In this document: piece by piece, positions 27,648 to 34,755 of the stretch
Position numbering within the stretch: the stretch's first letter is position 1
Layout of the letters: every line of letters begins with the position of its first letter
From: Chryseobacterium sp. KLBC 52
Lineage (GTDB): Bacteria; Bacteroidota; Bacteroidia; Flavobacteriales; Weeksellaceae
Reading direction: 5' to 3'
DNA length: 64,000 bases
Assembly (NCBI RefSeq): GCF_003347605.1
Contig: NZ_QDFZ01000006.1
Coordinates: 210,881 to 274,880 of the forward strand
Translations under genes and position numbers: made by a program
Notes under the pieces: model-generated
The model's database searches: none
The model's input: only the letters and a program-made list of their open reading frames with translations
Told to the model about the DNA's origin: nothing

Positions 27648-28954
27648 TGAGTGGAACATTTCAAATAAGAGGAGGAAAAAGACTGCAGGGTGAAATAACT
27701 CCACAAGGAGCCAAGAATGAGGCTCTACAAATTTTATGTGCGGTTCTTCTGACGGACGAGGAAGTAAGAATCAAAAATATTCCGGATATTCATGATGTGA
27801 ACAGACTGATTGAAATTCTTGGAGATTTTGGGGTAAAAATTACTAAAAACGGACAGGGAGATTATACTTTCAAGGCTGACCAGGTTAATTTTGATTATAT
27901 TAAATCTAACGAGTTCAAAAAGGACGGAGCAAAATTACGTGGATCCATTATGCTGATGGGACCAATGCTTGCCCGTTATGGAGAAGCGTATATGCCGACT
28001 CCGGGTGGTGATAAAATCGGAAGAAGAAGATTGGACACTCACTTTCAGGGACTTGTTGAATTAGGTGCTGAATTCAATTATGATGAAGAGGAATATTTCT
28101 ATTCTTTAAAAGCTAAAGAATTAAGAGGAAAATTCATCCTGCTGGAAGAAGCTTCTGTTACCGGAACGGCTAATATTGTAATGGCAGCAGCTTTGGCAAA
28201 AGGAAAAACAAGAATCTACAACGCTGCCTGCGAACCTTATCTTCAGCAATTATGCAAAATGCTGAACAGAATGGGGGCCAATATCTCAGGAATCGGATCC
28301 AACCTTCTTACGATTGAAGGGGTTGACTACCTTAGAGGAACAGAGCACACAATGCTTCCGGATATGGTGGAAATCGGATCTTGGATTGGTCTTGCGGCCA
28401 TGACAAAATCTGAAATCACCATCAAAAATGTAAACTGGAACCAACTTGGTGTGATCCCGAATACCTTCAGAAAATTAGGAATTGAGCTTGAGCAAAGCGG
28501 TGATGATATCTACATTCCTGCTCAGGAGCATTATAAAATTCAGAAATTTATTGACGGTTCTATCCTTACGATTTCGGATGCGCCTTGGCCAGGATTTACG
28601 CCGGATTTATTATCTATTATTTTAGTAGTAGCTACTCAGGCGAAAGGAAGTATCCTTGTTCACCAAAAAATGTTTGAGTCCAGATTATTCTTTGTGGATA
28701 AATTAATCGATATGGGCGCTCAGATTATTTTATGTGATCCGCACAGAGCAACGGTAATCGGATTAAACCAGGAAGCTCCGTTAAGAGGAACTACGATGGT
28801 TTCCCCGGATATCAGAGCTGGAAACGCCCTTCTTATTGCAGCACTTTCTGCAGAAGGAAAATCTATTATCCACAATATCGAGCAGATCGACAGAGGATAT
28901 GAAAATATTGATGGAAGACTGAGAGCTATTGGTGCTGACATCGAAAGAATTTAA
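27647..28954 (+). CDS. murA: UDP-N-acetylglucosamine 1-carboxyvinyltransferase
   Basis: 435 aa, EPSP-synthase-like fold. It has the N-terminal K-N pair (GAKNEALQ) and the catalytic loop PTPGGDKIGRRRLD. In E. coli the loop reads GGCAIG with Cys115; here that Cys is Asp122. Asp at this position is known in Mycobacterium and Chlamydia and makes the enzyme insensitive to fosfomycin. It adds enolpyruvate to UDP-GlcNAc, the first committed step of peptidoglycan synthesis. Transcribed with the DUF4290 gene. Confidence 0.96.
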   Translation: MSGTFQIRGGKRLQGEITPQGAKNEALQILCAVLLTDEEVRIKNIPDIHDVNRLIEILGDFGVKITKNGQGDYTFKADQVNFDYIKSNEFKKDGAKLRGSIMLMGPMLARYGEAYMPTPGGDKIGRRRLDTHFQGLVELGAEFNYDEEEYFYSLKAKELRGKFILLEEASVTGTANIVMAAALAKGKTRIYNAACEPYLQQLCKMLNRMGANISGIGSNLLTIEGVDYLRGTEHTMLPDMVEIGSWIGLAAMTKSEITIKNVNWNQLGVIPNTFRKLGIELEQSGDDIYIPAQEHYKIQKFIDGSILTISDAPWPGFTPDLLSIILVVATQAKGSILVHQKMFESRLFFVDKLIDMGAQIILCDPHRATVIGLNQEAPLRGTTMVSPDIRAGNALLIAALSAEGKSIIHNIEQIDRGYENIDGRLRAIGADIERI

Positions 28955-28988
28955 AATTATTTTATTGAGCTAATCCATTTACCAATAG

Positions 28989-29061
28989 CTTCGACAGGCT
29001 CAGCCTGACGACACTTAAAATTTCGGTTGGTAGTAGGGCTGTCACCCTGAGCCTGTCGAAG
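28989..29061. repeat. Intergenic inverted-repeat element (GACAGGCTCAG type)
   Basis: Twenty-one-base ends at 28989-29009 and 29041-29061 are inverted copies with two mismatches (core CTTCGACAGGCTCAG / CTGAGCCTGTCGAAG). It is GC-rich against its surroundings. Elements of this type are common in many bacterial genomes. Confidence 0.6.
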
Positions 29062-29134
29062 GGTTATCAATAAGAAAACCTTTATTAATTATTAATCTTA
29101 AGTATTAAATAAAGGGATAAGTAAAGAATTTCAT

Positions 29135-29168
29135 TTAAAAGCGCTCAGATAATCTGAGCGCTTTTTTT
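29135..29168 (+). terminator. Terminator downstream of murA
   Basis: GCGCTCAGAT (29141-29150) pairs with ATCTGAGCGC (29152-29161), followed by TTTTTTT. The preceding A-run makes it potentially bidirectional. Confidence 0.85.
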
Positions 29169-29171
29169 GTT

Positions 29172-29230
29172 TTACCACCCCGTCAAAAATTCTTTGAATT
29201 TTCGCCACCCCTCCAGAGGAGGGGAATTTT
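29172..29230. repeat. Flavobacterial CACCCCTCC intergenic repeat
   Basis: CCACCCCTCCAGAGGAGGGG contains the inverted arms CCCCTCC / GGAGGGG, preceded by ATTCTTTGAATTTTCG. A 61-codon frame over it is an artefact of the repeat. Confidence 0.45.
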
Positions 29231-29283
29231 GTCCCCGTTAACAATTGATCTTTTTTAATGTATTTATCATCTTCTTTTGTAAA

Positions 29284-29319
29284 AAATAAAAAGTGCCCGG
29301 TAAAAGAACCGGACACTTT
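29284..29319 (-). terminator. Terminator of the NIL-domain gene
   Basis: AAGTGCCCGG (29291-29300) pairs with CCGGACACTT (29309-29318) with one mismatch. A T-run follows on the minus strand. Confidence 0.7.
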
Positions 29320-29345
29320 GGTAATTAAAACTATATGAATCTCAC

Positions 29346-29657
29346 TTAAAAATAGGTTCTGCAGGTATATTCTACCGTCGTATTGATAAGTTTATTTTTA
29401 TTCAGATAGACTTCAAGCTGCTGAAAATCATCTGAATTAACATTAATATATAACTGTACCGAACCGAAACTATATCCGTTCACGTACTCTACATTAGCAG
29501 ATAACACTCTATGGCAAATTCCAAACTGATTATAGATGGTATTCATTAAATGTTCAAATTTCATTTTGCCATTCAACTCTATTTCCAGTAATAATTCTTT
29601 TTTAGGCAGGCTTATTTTATTTTGCAAAACCTGCAGGCCGGGATTAGGTGTAATCAT
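29346..29657 (-). CDS. Stand-alone NIL domain protein
   Basis: 103 aa. Its core, HLMNTIYNQFGICHRVLSAN followed by VNGYSFGSVQLYIN and LEVYLNKNKLINTTVEY, follows the NIL domain pattern found at the C-terminus of MetN-type ABC ATPases, where it binds methionine and inhibits the transporter. Here there is no ATPase part and upstream DNA has no in-frame remnant. It may be a free amino-acid-sensing regulator or a decayed piece. It has its own -7 box and terminator, which argues for a working gene. Confidence 0.6.
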   Translation of the reverse strand: MITPNPGLQVLQNKISLPKKELLLEIELNGKMKFEHLMNTIYNQFGICHRVLSANVEYVNGYSFGSVQLYINVNSDDFQQLEVYLNKNKLINTTVEYTCRTYF

Positions 29658-29719
29658 TGCTAAACATTTTTGGGTTAAACATTGTCAGATCATATTGCGT
29701 TCTGCATTTAAATCTGTGA

Positions 29720-29727
29720 CAAAAATA
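29720..29727 (-). promoter_or_regulatory. -7 box of the NIL-domain gene
   Basis: TATTTTTG on the minus strand, 62 bp before the start. Confidence 0.45.
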
Positions 29728-29780
29728 TAAAAAAATATTAGTCCACCAAATTAGTAGACTAATATTTTTAAAAATTTAAC

Positions 29781-29810
29781 ATAAAAAAAAGAAGCCTGTT
29801 CAGCTTCTTC
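29781..29810 (-). terminator. Terminator of the NlpC/P60-like lipoprotein gene
   Basis: AAGAAGC (29789-29795) pairs with GCTTCTT (29803-29809), then a long T-run on the minus strand. Confidence 0.75.
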
Positions 29811-29816
29811 TTATAT

Positions 29817-30491
29817 TTAAAAATTTCCTATTCTTTCCAATTTGTCAGAACCGGCCAGTCCGTTTGGGTTGCAACCCGGCTCTCCTTCAGGGACTTTGAG
29901 ATTTTTCTTGGTGTAAAATTCTTCCCAGAATGCATTCGTTTTTCCTGTTTTCGGATCAATAAACGTCATCGGTTCCAGTTTGAAAATATTTTCCGCCCGA
30001 AAAGATCTTTCTACAAAATCTGAACAGTAATAGGATTGTTCATCCAGAATATAATTGAAATTGTATGGTTTGCCCAACATGGAATTAGCCTTTTTAACGG
30101 CTTCAGGAATTGCTTTCTGATATTCCGGTTTTAAACGGTAAACAATCACCTGCTGCCCTTCTTCTTTCTGCTCTTTAATAAAATCCTTCAAATCCTGTTT
30201 CTGAGAACCGCCTTTGGGAGCAGCGTGCAGAACAAACATCCGGTTGCCCTCTTTTTCCAGAATTCCTATGTGATCAAATGAAGCTGTCTTTTGTTTTTGA
30301 GTTACATTATTAATTGCTCCGGAAAGTCCCGATTCCTTGGCTGTCACAAAAAGAAGGTCACCATTTTTAAGTTTAACATTGCTTGGATAAGAATGATTAC
30401 ACTGGATCAACAAAACCATTAAACAGGACAACCATCCAGTAACCATCATTTCTTTGATTCTTTTGCTAAAAAATGTTTTACATTCAGACAT
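29817..30491 (-). CDS. YiiX/NlpC-P60-like cysteine hydrolase lipoprotein
   Basis: 224 aa. The N-terminus (MSECKTFFSKRIKEMMVTG, then a hydrophobic stretch ending LLIQC) is a lipoprotein signal with a long basic n-region. The start at 30491 is supported by a -7 box 20 bp upstream. The catalytic pattern is that of permuted NlpC/P60 (YiiX/YebB-like) enzymes: FDHIGIL with the His first, then YYCSDFVERSF with the Cys. It probably acts on peptide, amide or lipid bonds at the envelope. Confidence 0.82.
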   Translation of the reverse strand: MSECKTFFSKRIKEMMVTGWLSCLMVLLIQCNHSYPSNVKLKNGDLLFVTAKESGLSGAINNVTQKQKTASFDHIGILEKEGNRMFVLHAAPKGGSQKQDLKDFIKEQKEEGQQVIVYRLKPEYQKAIPEAVKKANSMLGKPYNFNYILDEQSYYCSDFVERSFRAENIFKLEPMTFIDPKTGKTNAFWEEFYTKKNLKVPEGEPGCNPNGLAGSDKLERIGNF

Positions 30492-30511
30492 TCTATTATA
30501 CTTTTCGATAC

Positions 30512-30519
30512 CAAAATTA
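30512..30519 (-). promoter_or_regulatory. -7 box of the NlpC/P60-like gene
   Basis: TAATTTTG on the minus strand, 20 bp before the ATG at 30491. Confidence 0.5.
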
Positions 30520-30534
30520 CAAAATAGAATTCAT

Positions 30535-30542
30535 TACATTTG
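30535..30542 (+). promoter_or_regulatory. -7 box of the OmpR-type two-component operon
   Basis: TACATTTG, 50 bp before the ATG at 30593. It rules out the longer frame that begins at 30473. Confidence 0.6.
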
Positions 30543-30592
30543 TGGGAATATTGATCTATTCCTCACACCAACCCAAACATTCCAAGAATCTT

Positions 30593-31294
30593 ATGCCCCA
30601 TATTTTATTAGTTGAAGACGACGACAGGCTTTCAAAATTGATTGCAAAGGGATTTCAGGAAGCTGAATTTGAGGTCACTGCGGCTTATGACGGGGTCACA
30701 GGCCTGAAACTGGCTTTACAGACAAATTTTGATCTGGTAGTGACCGATATTATTCTTCCCAAAAAAGATGGTCTTGAATTTTGCCATGAGATCAAAACTT
30801 TAAAACCCAATCTTCCTGTCATTATGCTTACTGCACTGGGAACTACTGATGACAAGCTGGAAGGATTTGATGCCGGAGCAGATGATTATCTCACCAAGCC
30901 TTTTGAAATGCGGGAACTGGTAGCAAGGATAAAAGTACTGTTGAAACGTTTTTCACAACAGTTACATCAAAAAGTTTTGGCTCTCAAATATGAAGGCATT
31001 GAAATGAACCTGGAACAGAAAACCGTGAGCCGTGATCAAATGCCTATCAAATTAACCCCAAAAGAATTTAATCTTTTAAAATTCATGCTGGAAAATTCCG
31101 AAAGGGTTCTCTCCAGAACTGAAATTGCGGAAAAAGTATGGGAAACCCATTTTGATACGGGCACTAACTTTATTGATGTGTATATCAATTATCTCAGAAA
31201 GAAAATAGATAAAGATTTTGAAACCAAACTGATCCACACCAAAGCCGGGATGGGATTTATTCTGAAAAAAGATTACGAATCAGGTACTGTATAG
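30593..31294 (+). CDS. OmpR/PhoB-family response regulator
   Basis: 233 aa from MPHILLVEDDD (30593); the frame is open upstream to 30473 but that part includes the promoter. The receiver domain (1-118) has D9/D10, phospho-acceptor D52 and K101. The winged-helix DNA-binding domain occupies about 130-228 (KLTPKEFNLLKFML, RKKIDK). OmpR-type dimers bind tandem direct repeats about 11 bp apart, the spacing seen upstream of the mgtC operon 2.5 kb away. It is followed by its kinase after 31 bp. Confidence 0.95.
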   Translation: MPHILLVEDDDRLSKLIAKGFQEAEFEVTAAYDGVTGLKLALQTNFDLVVTDIILPKKDGLEFCHEIKTLKPNLPVIMLTALGTTDDKLEGFDAGADDYLTKPFEMRELVARIKVLLKRFSQQLHQKVLALKYEGIEMNLEQKTVSRDQMPIKLTPKEFNLLKFMLENSERVLSRTEIAEKVWETHFDTGTNFIDVYINYLRKKIDKDFETKLIHTKAGMGFILKKDYESGTV

Positions 31295-31325
31295 TAAATC
31301 AATGAGATAAACTAAAAATATCGGG

Positions 31326-32687
31326 ATGAAAATAAGAACCAGACTTACCCTGCTTTTTACCTTAATCACTGCAATGCTTGTAAGTATTTACAGTATTTCG
31401 ATCTATTATTCATCCAAAGAAGCCAGAGAAAAATCTTTTTACAGCGAACTTCAGAACGAAGCGATTGCCAAGGCTGATTTATTTTTCCGAAGCTCACTTC
31501 CCGAGCAGGAAATGCATAAGCTTTATAAAAACAATACCAGAACATTAAATGAAGTTCAGGTTGCCATTTATAATTTCAATAAGCAATTGATTTATCATGA
31601 TGATGCCAAGGTAGATTATGTAAAGGAGACTCCGGAAATGCTTGCTCAGATATTCCAAAAAAAGAAAATCAATTTCTTTTTAAATGATTTGCAGGTGATC
31701 GGGATGACCTACCATTATGAGGGAAAAACTTATGCAGTAACTGCAGCAGCTTATGATCAATACGGATATGATTATCTCACACACCTTCTTACCATCAGTA
31801 TTATTTCATTTTTCATTATTTTAATATTAATTTATTTGGCTGGAATATTTCTTTCCAAAAAAGCATTGAGTCCGTTGAGTGAAATGGTCATTCAGATTAA
31901 AAAAATTACAGCCGGAAAACTTCAATTGCGTCTGAAAACAACAAAGGAAAAAGATGAGTTGAATGAACTTGCTCAAAATTTCAATGGAATGCTGGAACGG
32001 CTTGAAAATTCTTTTGATTCGCAAAAACATTTTGTTTCCAATATATCCCACGAGCTGAGAACTCCTTTATCCGCCATTATTACCGAGTTGGAGCTGGCTT
32101 CAGAAAAAGATAAAACCAAAGAAGAATACCAGGAAACCATCCAATATGCATTGGAAGATGCCCGAAATATGGTAAAATTGTCGAATAGTTTAATGGATCT
32201 TGCCAAAGCAAGCTATGATCCCAATGAGATCAGTTTTTCGGAAGTACGTCTTGATGAAGTTCTTCTGGAATCTTACACTAAAATCACCAAAGAAAATTCA
32301 AGGTACAAAGTTTCTCTGAACATAGAAGATTCCTTAGAAGAGCATCAGCTTATCATTCAGGGAAATGAATATCTTCTTCAGGTGGCCTTCAACAATCTTA
32401 TTGATAATGCCTGCAAATATTCACCGGAACATACTTGCCTGATTGATGTCAATACCAATTCAAAAATTCTTACAATCAATTTTACCAATACCGGAAATAC
32501 TATTGATAAAGAAGATTTACAGCATATTTTCGAACCTTTTTACAGAAGCGAAACGTCCAGACAGGAAAAGGGCCACGGAATAGGATTATTTCTCACTGAG
32601 AAAATTATTCACCTTCACCATGCAAAAATCTCTGTGATATCAGAACAGAATAAAACGGTTTTTACGGTAGAGTTTATTACCCAATAA
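31326..32687 (+). CDS. Sensor histidine kinase
   Basis: 453 aa. Two membrane segments (about 8-27 and 157-180) enclose a periplasmic sensor domain of about 130 residues with many charged residues. They are followed by HAMP (180-232), HisKA with NISHELRTPL (phospho-His 242) and HATPase with N-, G1- and G2-type boxes (NLIDNACKYS, GHGIGLFL). Partner of the regulator before it. The signal is unknown; Mg or another divalent metal is a guess from the transport operon nearby. Confidence 0.94.
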   Translation: MKIRTRLTLLFTLITAMLVSIYSISIYYSSKEAREKSFYSELQNEAIAKADLFFRSSLPEQEMHKLYKNNTRTLNEVQVAIYNFNKQLIYHDDAKVDYVKETPEMLAQIFQKKKINFFLNDLQVIGMTYHYEGKTYAVTAAAYDQYGYDYLTHLLTISIISFFIILILIYLAGIFLSKKALSPLSEMVIQIKKITAGKLQLRLKTTKEKDELNELAQNFNGMLERLENSFDSQKHFVSNISHELRTPLSAIITELELASEKDKTKEEYQETIQYALEDARNMVKLSNSLMDLAKASYDPNEISFSEVRLDEVLLESYTKITKENSRYKVSLNIEDSLEEHQLIIQGNEYLLQVAFNNLIDNACKYSPEHTCLIDVNTNSKILTINFTNTGNTIDKEDLQHIFEPFYRSETSRQEKGHGIGLFLTEKIIHLHHAKISVISEQNKTVFTVEFITQ

Positions 32688-32768
32688 TGGATCAAAAGCT
32701 TCATTCAAATTTATTTGAATCTTAATGCTTCTTAAAACCTTAATTAACTTAATGGTTTAAAATTTCCA

Positions 32769-33620
32769 TCAATCATGAGAAAGAGATTTCTTATTGAAAA
32801 CAGTCGTCCCTATACTCGCTGTAATCACGCAGGCAATAGAAATCCACTGTAAAAAAGATAATTCTTCAGCAAGAAAAACCAATCCGGAAAGCGCTGCAAA
32901 TGCAGGTTCCAGGCTCATCAGAATACTGAAAGTCTTTGCAGGAAGTTTTTTCAAGGCCATCATTTCCAATGAAAAGGGTAAAGCACTCGAAAGAATAGCT
33001 ACACCAAGCCCTTTCATGAAAATCGTCGGGGTAATATTAAAAACAGCTCCATCCCATATTGTAAAAGGAATAATCACAAGACTTGCAAAAATCATCCCTG
33101 TGGTAACCGCATCTTTTCCATCCATTATTTTGGAAACTTTTCCACCCATGATAATGTAAAGTGCCCAGAAAATCCCCGCCAGAAAGGCAAGTCCTAGTCC
33201 TAATAGATCTACATGATCACTTTTCCATGGAACAATCAGCAGAATTCCTACACAAGCCAGCAATGCCCATATTACATCTAACAACTTTCGGGACAATGCC
33301 AAAGCAAGAAATAAAGGTCCGGCAAATTCCACCGTAACCGCCAATCCCAACGGAATCCTTTGAATCGCCATATAGAAAATAAGATTCATTGCAGCCAATC
33401 CAACTCCATAGATCGCACAGTATTTCCATTTCTGACGGTCGAATTGTAAAAATTTCGGGCGGTTAATCAACGTAAGCAAAACCGCAGAAAGTACAATTCT
33501 TAAAGTAACCGTACCAATAGCTCCGATAGCAGGAAAAAGCTGCTTTGCAATGGAAGCACCTCCCTGCACACAGATAATCGCTAAAAGCGTAGCTGGTATT
33601 GCTAAGTTTGATTTTTTCAT
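32769..33620 (-). CDS. EamA-family transporter (RhtA-like)
   Basis: 283 aa when started at MKKSNLAIPATLL (33620); a longer frame to 33674 adds a non-homologous leader. Ten membrane helices in two EamA repeats, with the RhtA-like start ICVQGGASIAKQLFP. Members export amino acids or metabolites such as threonine and homoserine. It lies between the two-component genes and the mgtC operon on the opposite strand, with its own -7 box at 33727. Confidence 0.87.
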   Translation of the reverse strand: MKKSNLAIPATLLAIICVQGGASIAKQLFPAIGAIGTVTLRIVLSAVLLTLINRPKFLQFDRQKWKYCAIYGVGLAAMNLIFYMAIQRIPLGLAVTVEFAGPLFLALALSRKLLDVIWALLACVGILLIVPWKSDHVDLLGLGLAFLAGIFWALYIIMGGKVSKIMDGKDAVTTGMIFASLVIIPFTIWDGAVFNITPTIFMKGLGVAILSSALPFSLEMMALKKLPAKTFSILMSLEPAFAALSGLVFLAEELSFLQWISIACVITASIGTTVFNKKSLSHD

Positions 33621-33726
33621 TTCTAAAATATATAATTCAAAAGATATTGGAAAGAAGTCTCCGGGATTAAACAAGCTTTTATTTCATATGGCAAATTGTA
33701 AAATTCGCTCTACAAAAACCAGCCTC

Positions 33727-33734
33727 CAAATGTA
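33727..33734 (-). promoter_or_regulatory. -7 box of the EamA transporter gene
   Basis: TACATTTG on the minus strand, about 107 bp before the start. A 9-bp tandem repeat (TACACATAT twice, 33767-33784) lies just upstream of it. Confidence 0.5.
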
Positions 33735-33846
33735 TTGAAATTTTATCTCTTATCATGGGTACAGTTTACACATATTACACATATTAATAGGATATAATAC
33801 ATACCTATTTCTTGCAGAATCTTCAAAAAAATAGAAAGAAATTTTC

Positions 33847-33890
33847 TCTAATGACTTTCTAATAACATTCTAAAGCTTTTCTAACGGTAA
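33847..33890 (+). promoter_or_regulatory. Four direct repeats at 11-bp spacing upstream of mgtC (candidate OmpR-type operator)
   Basis: TCTAA occurs at 33847, 33858, 33869 and 33880, exactly 11 bp apart; three of the four are preceded by TT or AT (NTTCTAA). This is one helical turn per repeat, the pattern bound by OmpR/PhoB dimers. The array ends 23 bp before the -7 box, where an activator would sit. Confidence 0.65.
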
Positions 33891-33907
33891 AAAAAACCAG
33901 TCAGTTT

Positions 33908-33915
33908 TACTTTTG
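33908..33915 (+). promoter_or_regulatory. -7 box of the mgtC operon
   Basis: TACTTTTG. At the usual -33 position the sequence is CGGT rather than TTTG, consistent with a promoter that needs an activator. It predicts a leader of about 110 nt before mgtC. Confidence 0.65.
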
Positions 33916-33935
33916 CACAGTAAAAAATAAAGCAT

Positions 33936-33971
33936 ATGGACTCAGATCCCTACAGTAATTATCAATCTTAA
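33936..33971 (+). CDS. Leader peptide MDSDPYSNYQS upstream of mgtC
   Basis: An 11-codon ORF (ATG at 33936, TAA at 33969-33971) begins about 20 nt after the -7 box, within the predicted mRNA leader. Its N-terminus MDSDP resembles the MEPDP start of Salmonella MgtL, where runs of acidic residues and proline destabilise the ribosome at low Mg. The stop codon abuts the 5' arm of a 16-bp hairpin, so a ribosome on this ORF would block that arm. Too short to judge by coding statistics, hence the modest confidence. Confidence 0.5.
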   Translation: MDSDPYSNYQS

Positions 33972-34032
33972 AAGCTTTAGTTGTACCCACTTTTCCCGTA
34001 CAGCTGAAAAGCTTTATAACAAAAGGAAAAGT
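33971..34032 (+). promoter_or_regulatory. Leader hairpin and potential pseudoknot before mgtC
   Basis: The arms 33971-33986 and 33998-34015 pair over 16 bp: eight pairs (AAAGCTTT with AAAGCTTT), a two-base bulge, and eight more including one G-U. The 11-base loop contains ACTTTTCC (33989-33996), exactly complementary to GGAAAAGT (34025-34032), which ends just before the mgtC ATG at 34034. Loop pairing there would cover the translation start region. There is no T-run, so it is not a simple terminator. Confidence 0.65.
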
Positions 34033-34033
34033 T

Positions 34034-34732
34034 ATGACTACATTAGAATTTACTCTTCGTCTCCTTACCGCATTTGCCCTTGGTGCCAGCATTGGCTTTG
34101 AAAGACAGTGGCGCCAGAAAAGTGCGGGTCTTCGTACTAATACCCTGGTATGTCTTGGCTCTGCAGCATTCGTTCTTCTTTCTATCAGAATCGGAGGGGA
34201 TGCTACAGGCAGAATAGCCTCTTATATCGTAAGCGGAATCGGCTTTTTAGGAGGAGGCGTTATCATGAAAGACGGTCTCACCGTGAGAGGACTCAATACC
34301 GCAGCTACCATCTGGTGTTCTGCATCTGTAGGAGCTCTCAGTGCTATGGGATTTCCCGTGGAAGCAGCCATTACCAGCGGATTTATTATCCTCACCCATA
34401 TCATCCTCCGACCTTTAGGCGTCAAGCTGGGGAACAATATCAACAGCAGAAACCATTATACAGAATATCTTCTCAGCATCAAGTGCAAAAGTGAAGTGGA
34501 AAATCACGTCCGTGTACAACTTATGCAGTCTCTGAGCGGAAATGATAAAGTATTGCTGAAATCTCTTACCAGTGATGACAATGGCCTGCCTGAAAACGCC
34601 ATCATTACAGCAGAAGTACATGCTTCTACTCCACAGGACAGTTTCATGGAAAAAACAGCCAGCAGACTGACAATTGAAGATAAAGTCATCAAAGTAAGCT
34701 GGGAAATTATAGGTACCGAAAACGATTTGTAA
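34034..34732 (+). CDS. mgtC: MgtC/SapB family inner membrane protein
   Basis: 232 aa. Four to five N-terminal membrane helices carry the family motifs LGASIGFERQWRQKSAGLRT and FLGGGVIMKDG; the soluble C-terminal domain (about 145-232) resembles the ACT-like domain of MgtC. MgtC proteins support growth at low Mg and during host infection and can modulate ATP synthase. First gene of a five-gene operon, with mgtA 23 bp downstream. A leader ORF, hairpin and repeat array lie upstream. Confidence 0.92.
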   Translation: MTTLEFTLRLLTAFALGASIGFERQWRQKSAGLRTNTLVCLGSAAFVLLSIRIGGDATGRIASYIVSGIGFLGGGVIMKDGLTVRGLNTAATIWCSASVGALSAMGFPVEAAITSGFIILTHIILRPLGVKLGNNINSRNHYTEYLLSIKCKSEVENHVRVQLMQSLSGNDKVLLKSLTSDDNGLPENAIITAEVHASTPQDSFMEKTASRLTIEDKVIKVSWEIIGTENDL

Positions 34733-34755
34733 CAGTAAAAACAACCCTTGAAGCA

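Noticed and set aside
26931..27704. 257-codon minus-strand frame opposite DUF4290
   Set aside because: Its hydrophobic runs are the reverse of the AAC/AAT repeat; the plus-strand frame is the recognised family.
29131..29316. 61-codon minus-strand frame
   Set aside because: Covers two terminators and an intergenic repeat; no gene-like composition.
30473..30592. N-terminal extension of the OmpR-type regulator
   Set aside because: It includes a perfect -7 box (30535-30542) and the extra residues do not belong to the receiver domain.
33916..34033. M-box (ykoK) magnesium riboswitch before mgtC
   Set aside because: The leader is only about 110 nt, with a single hairpin; the multi-helix M-box core is not present.
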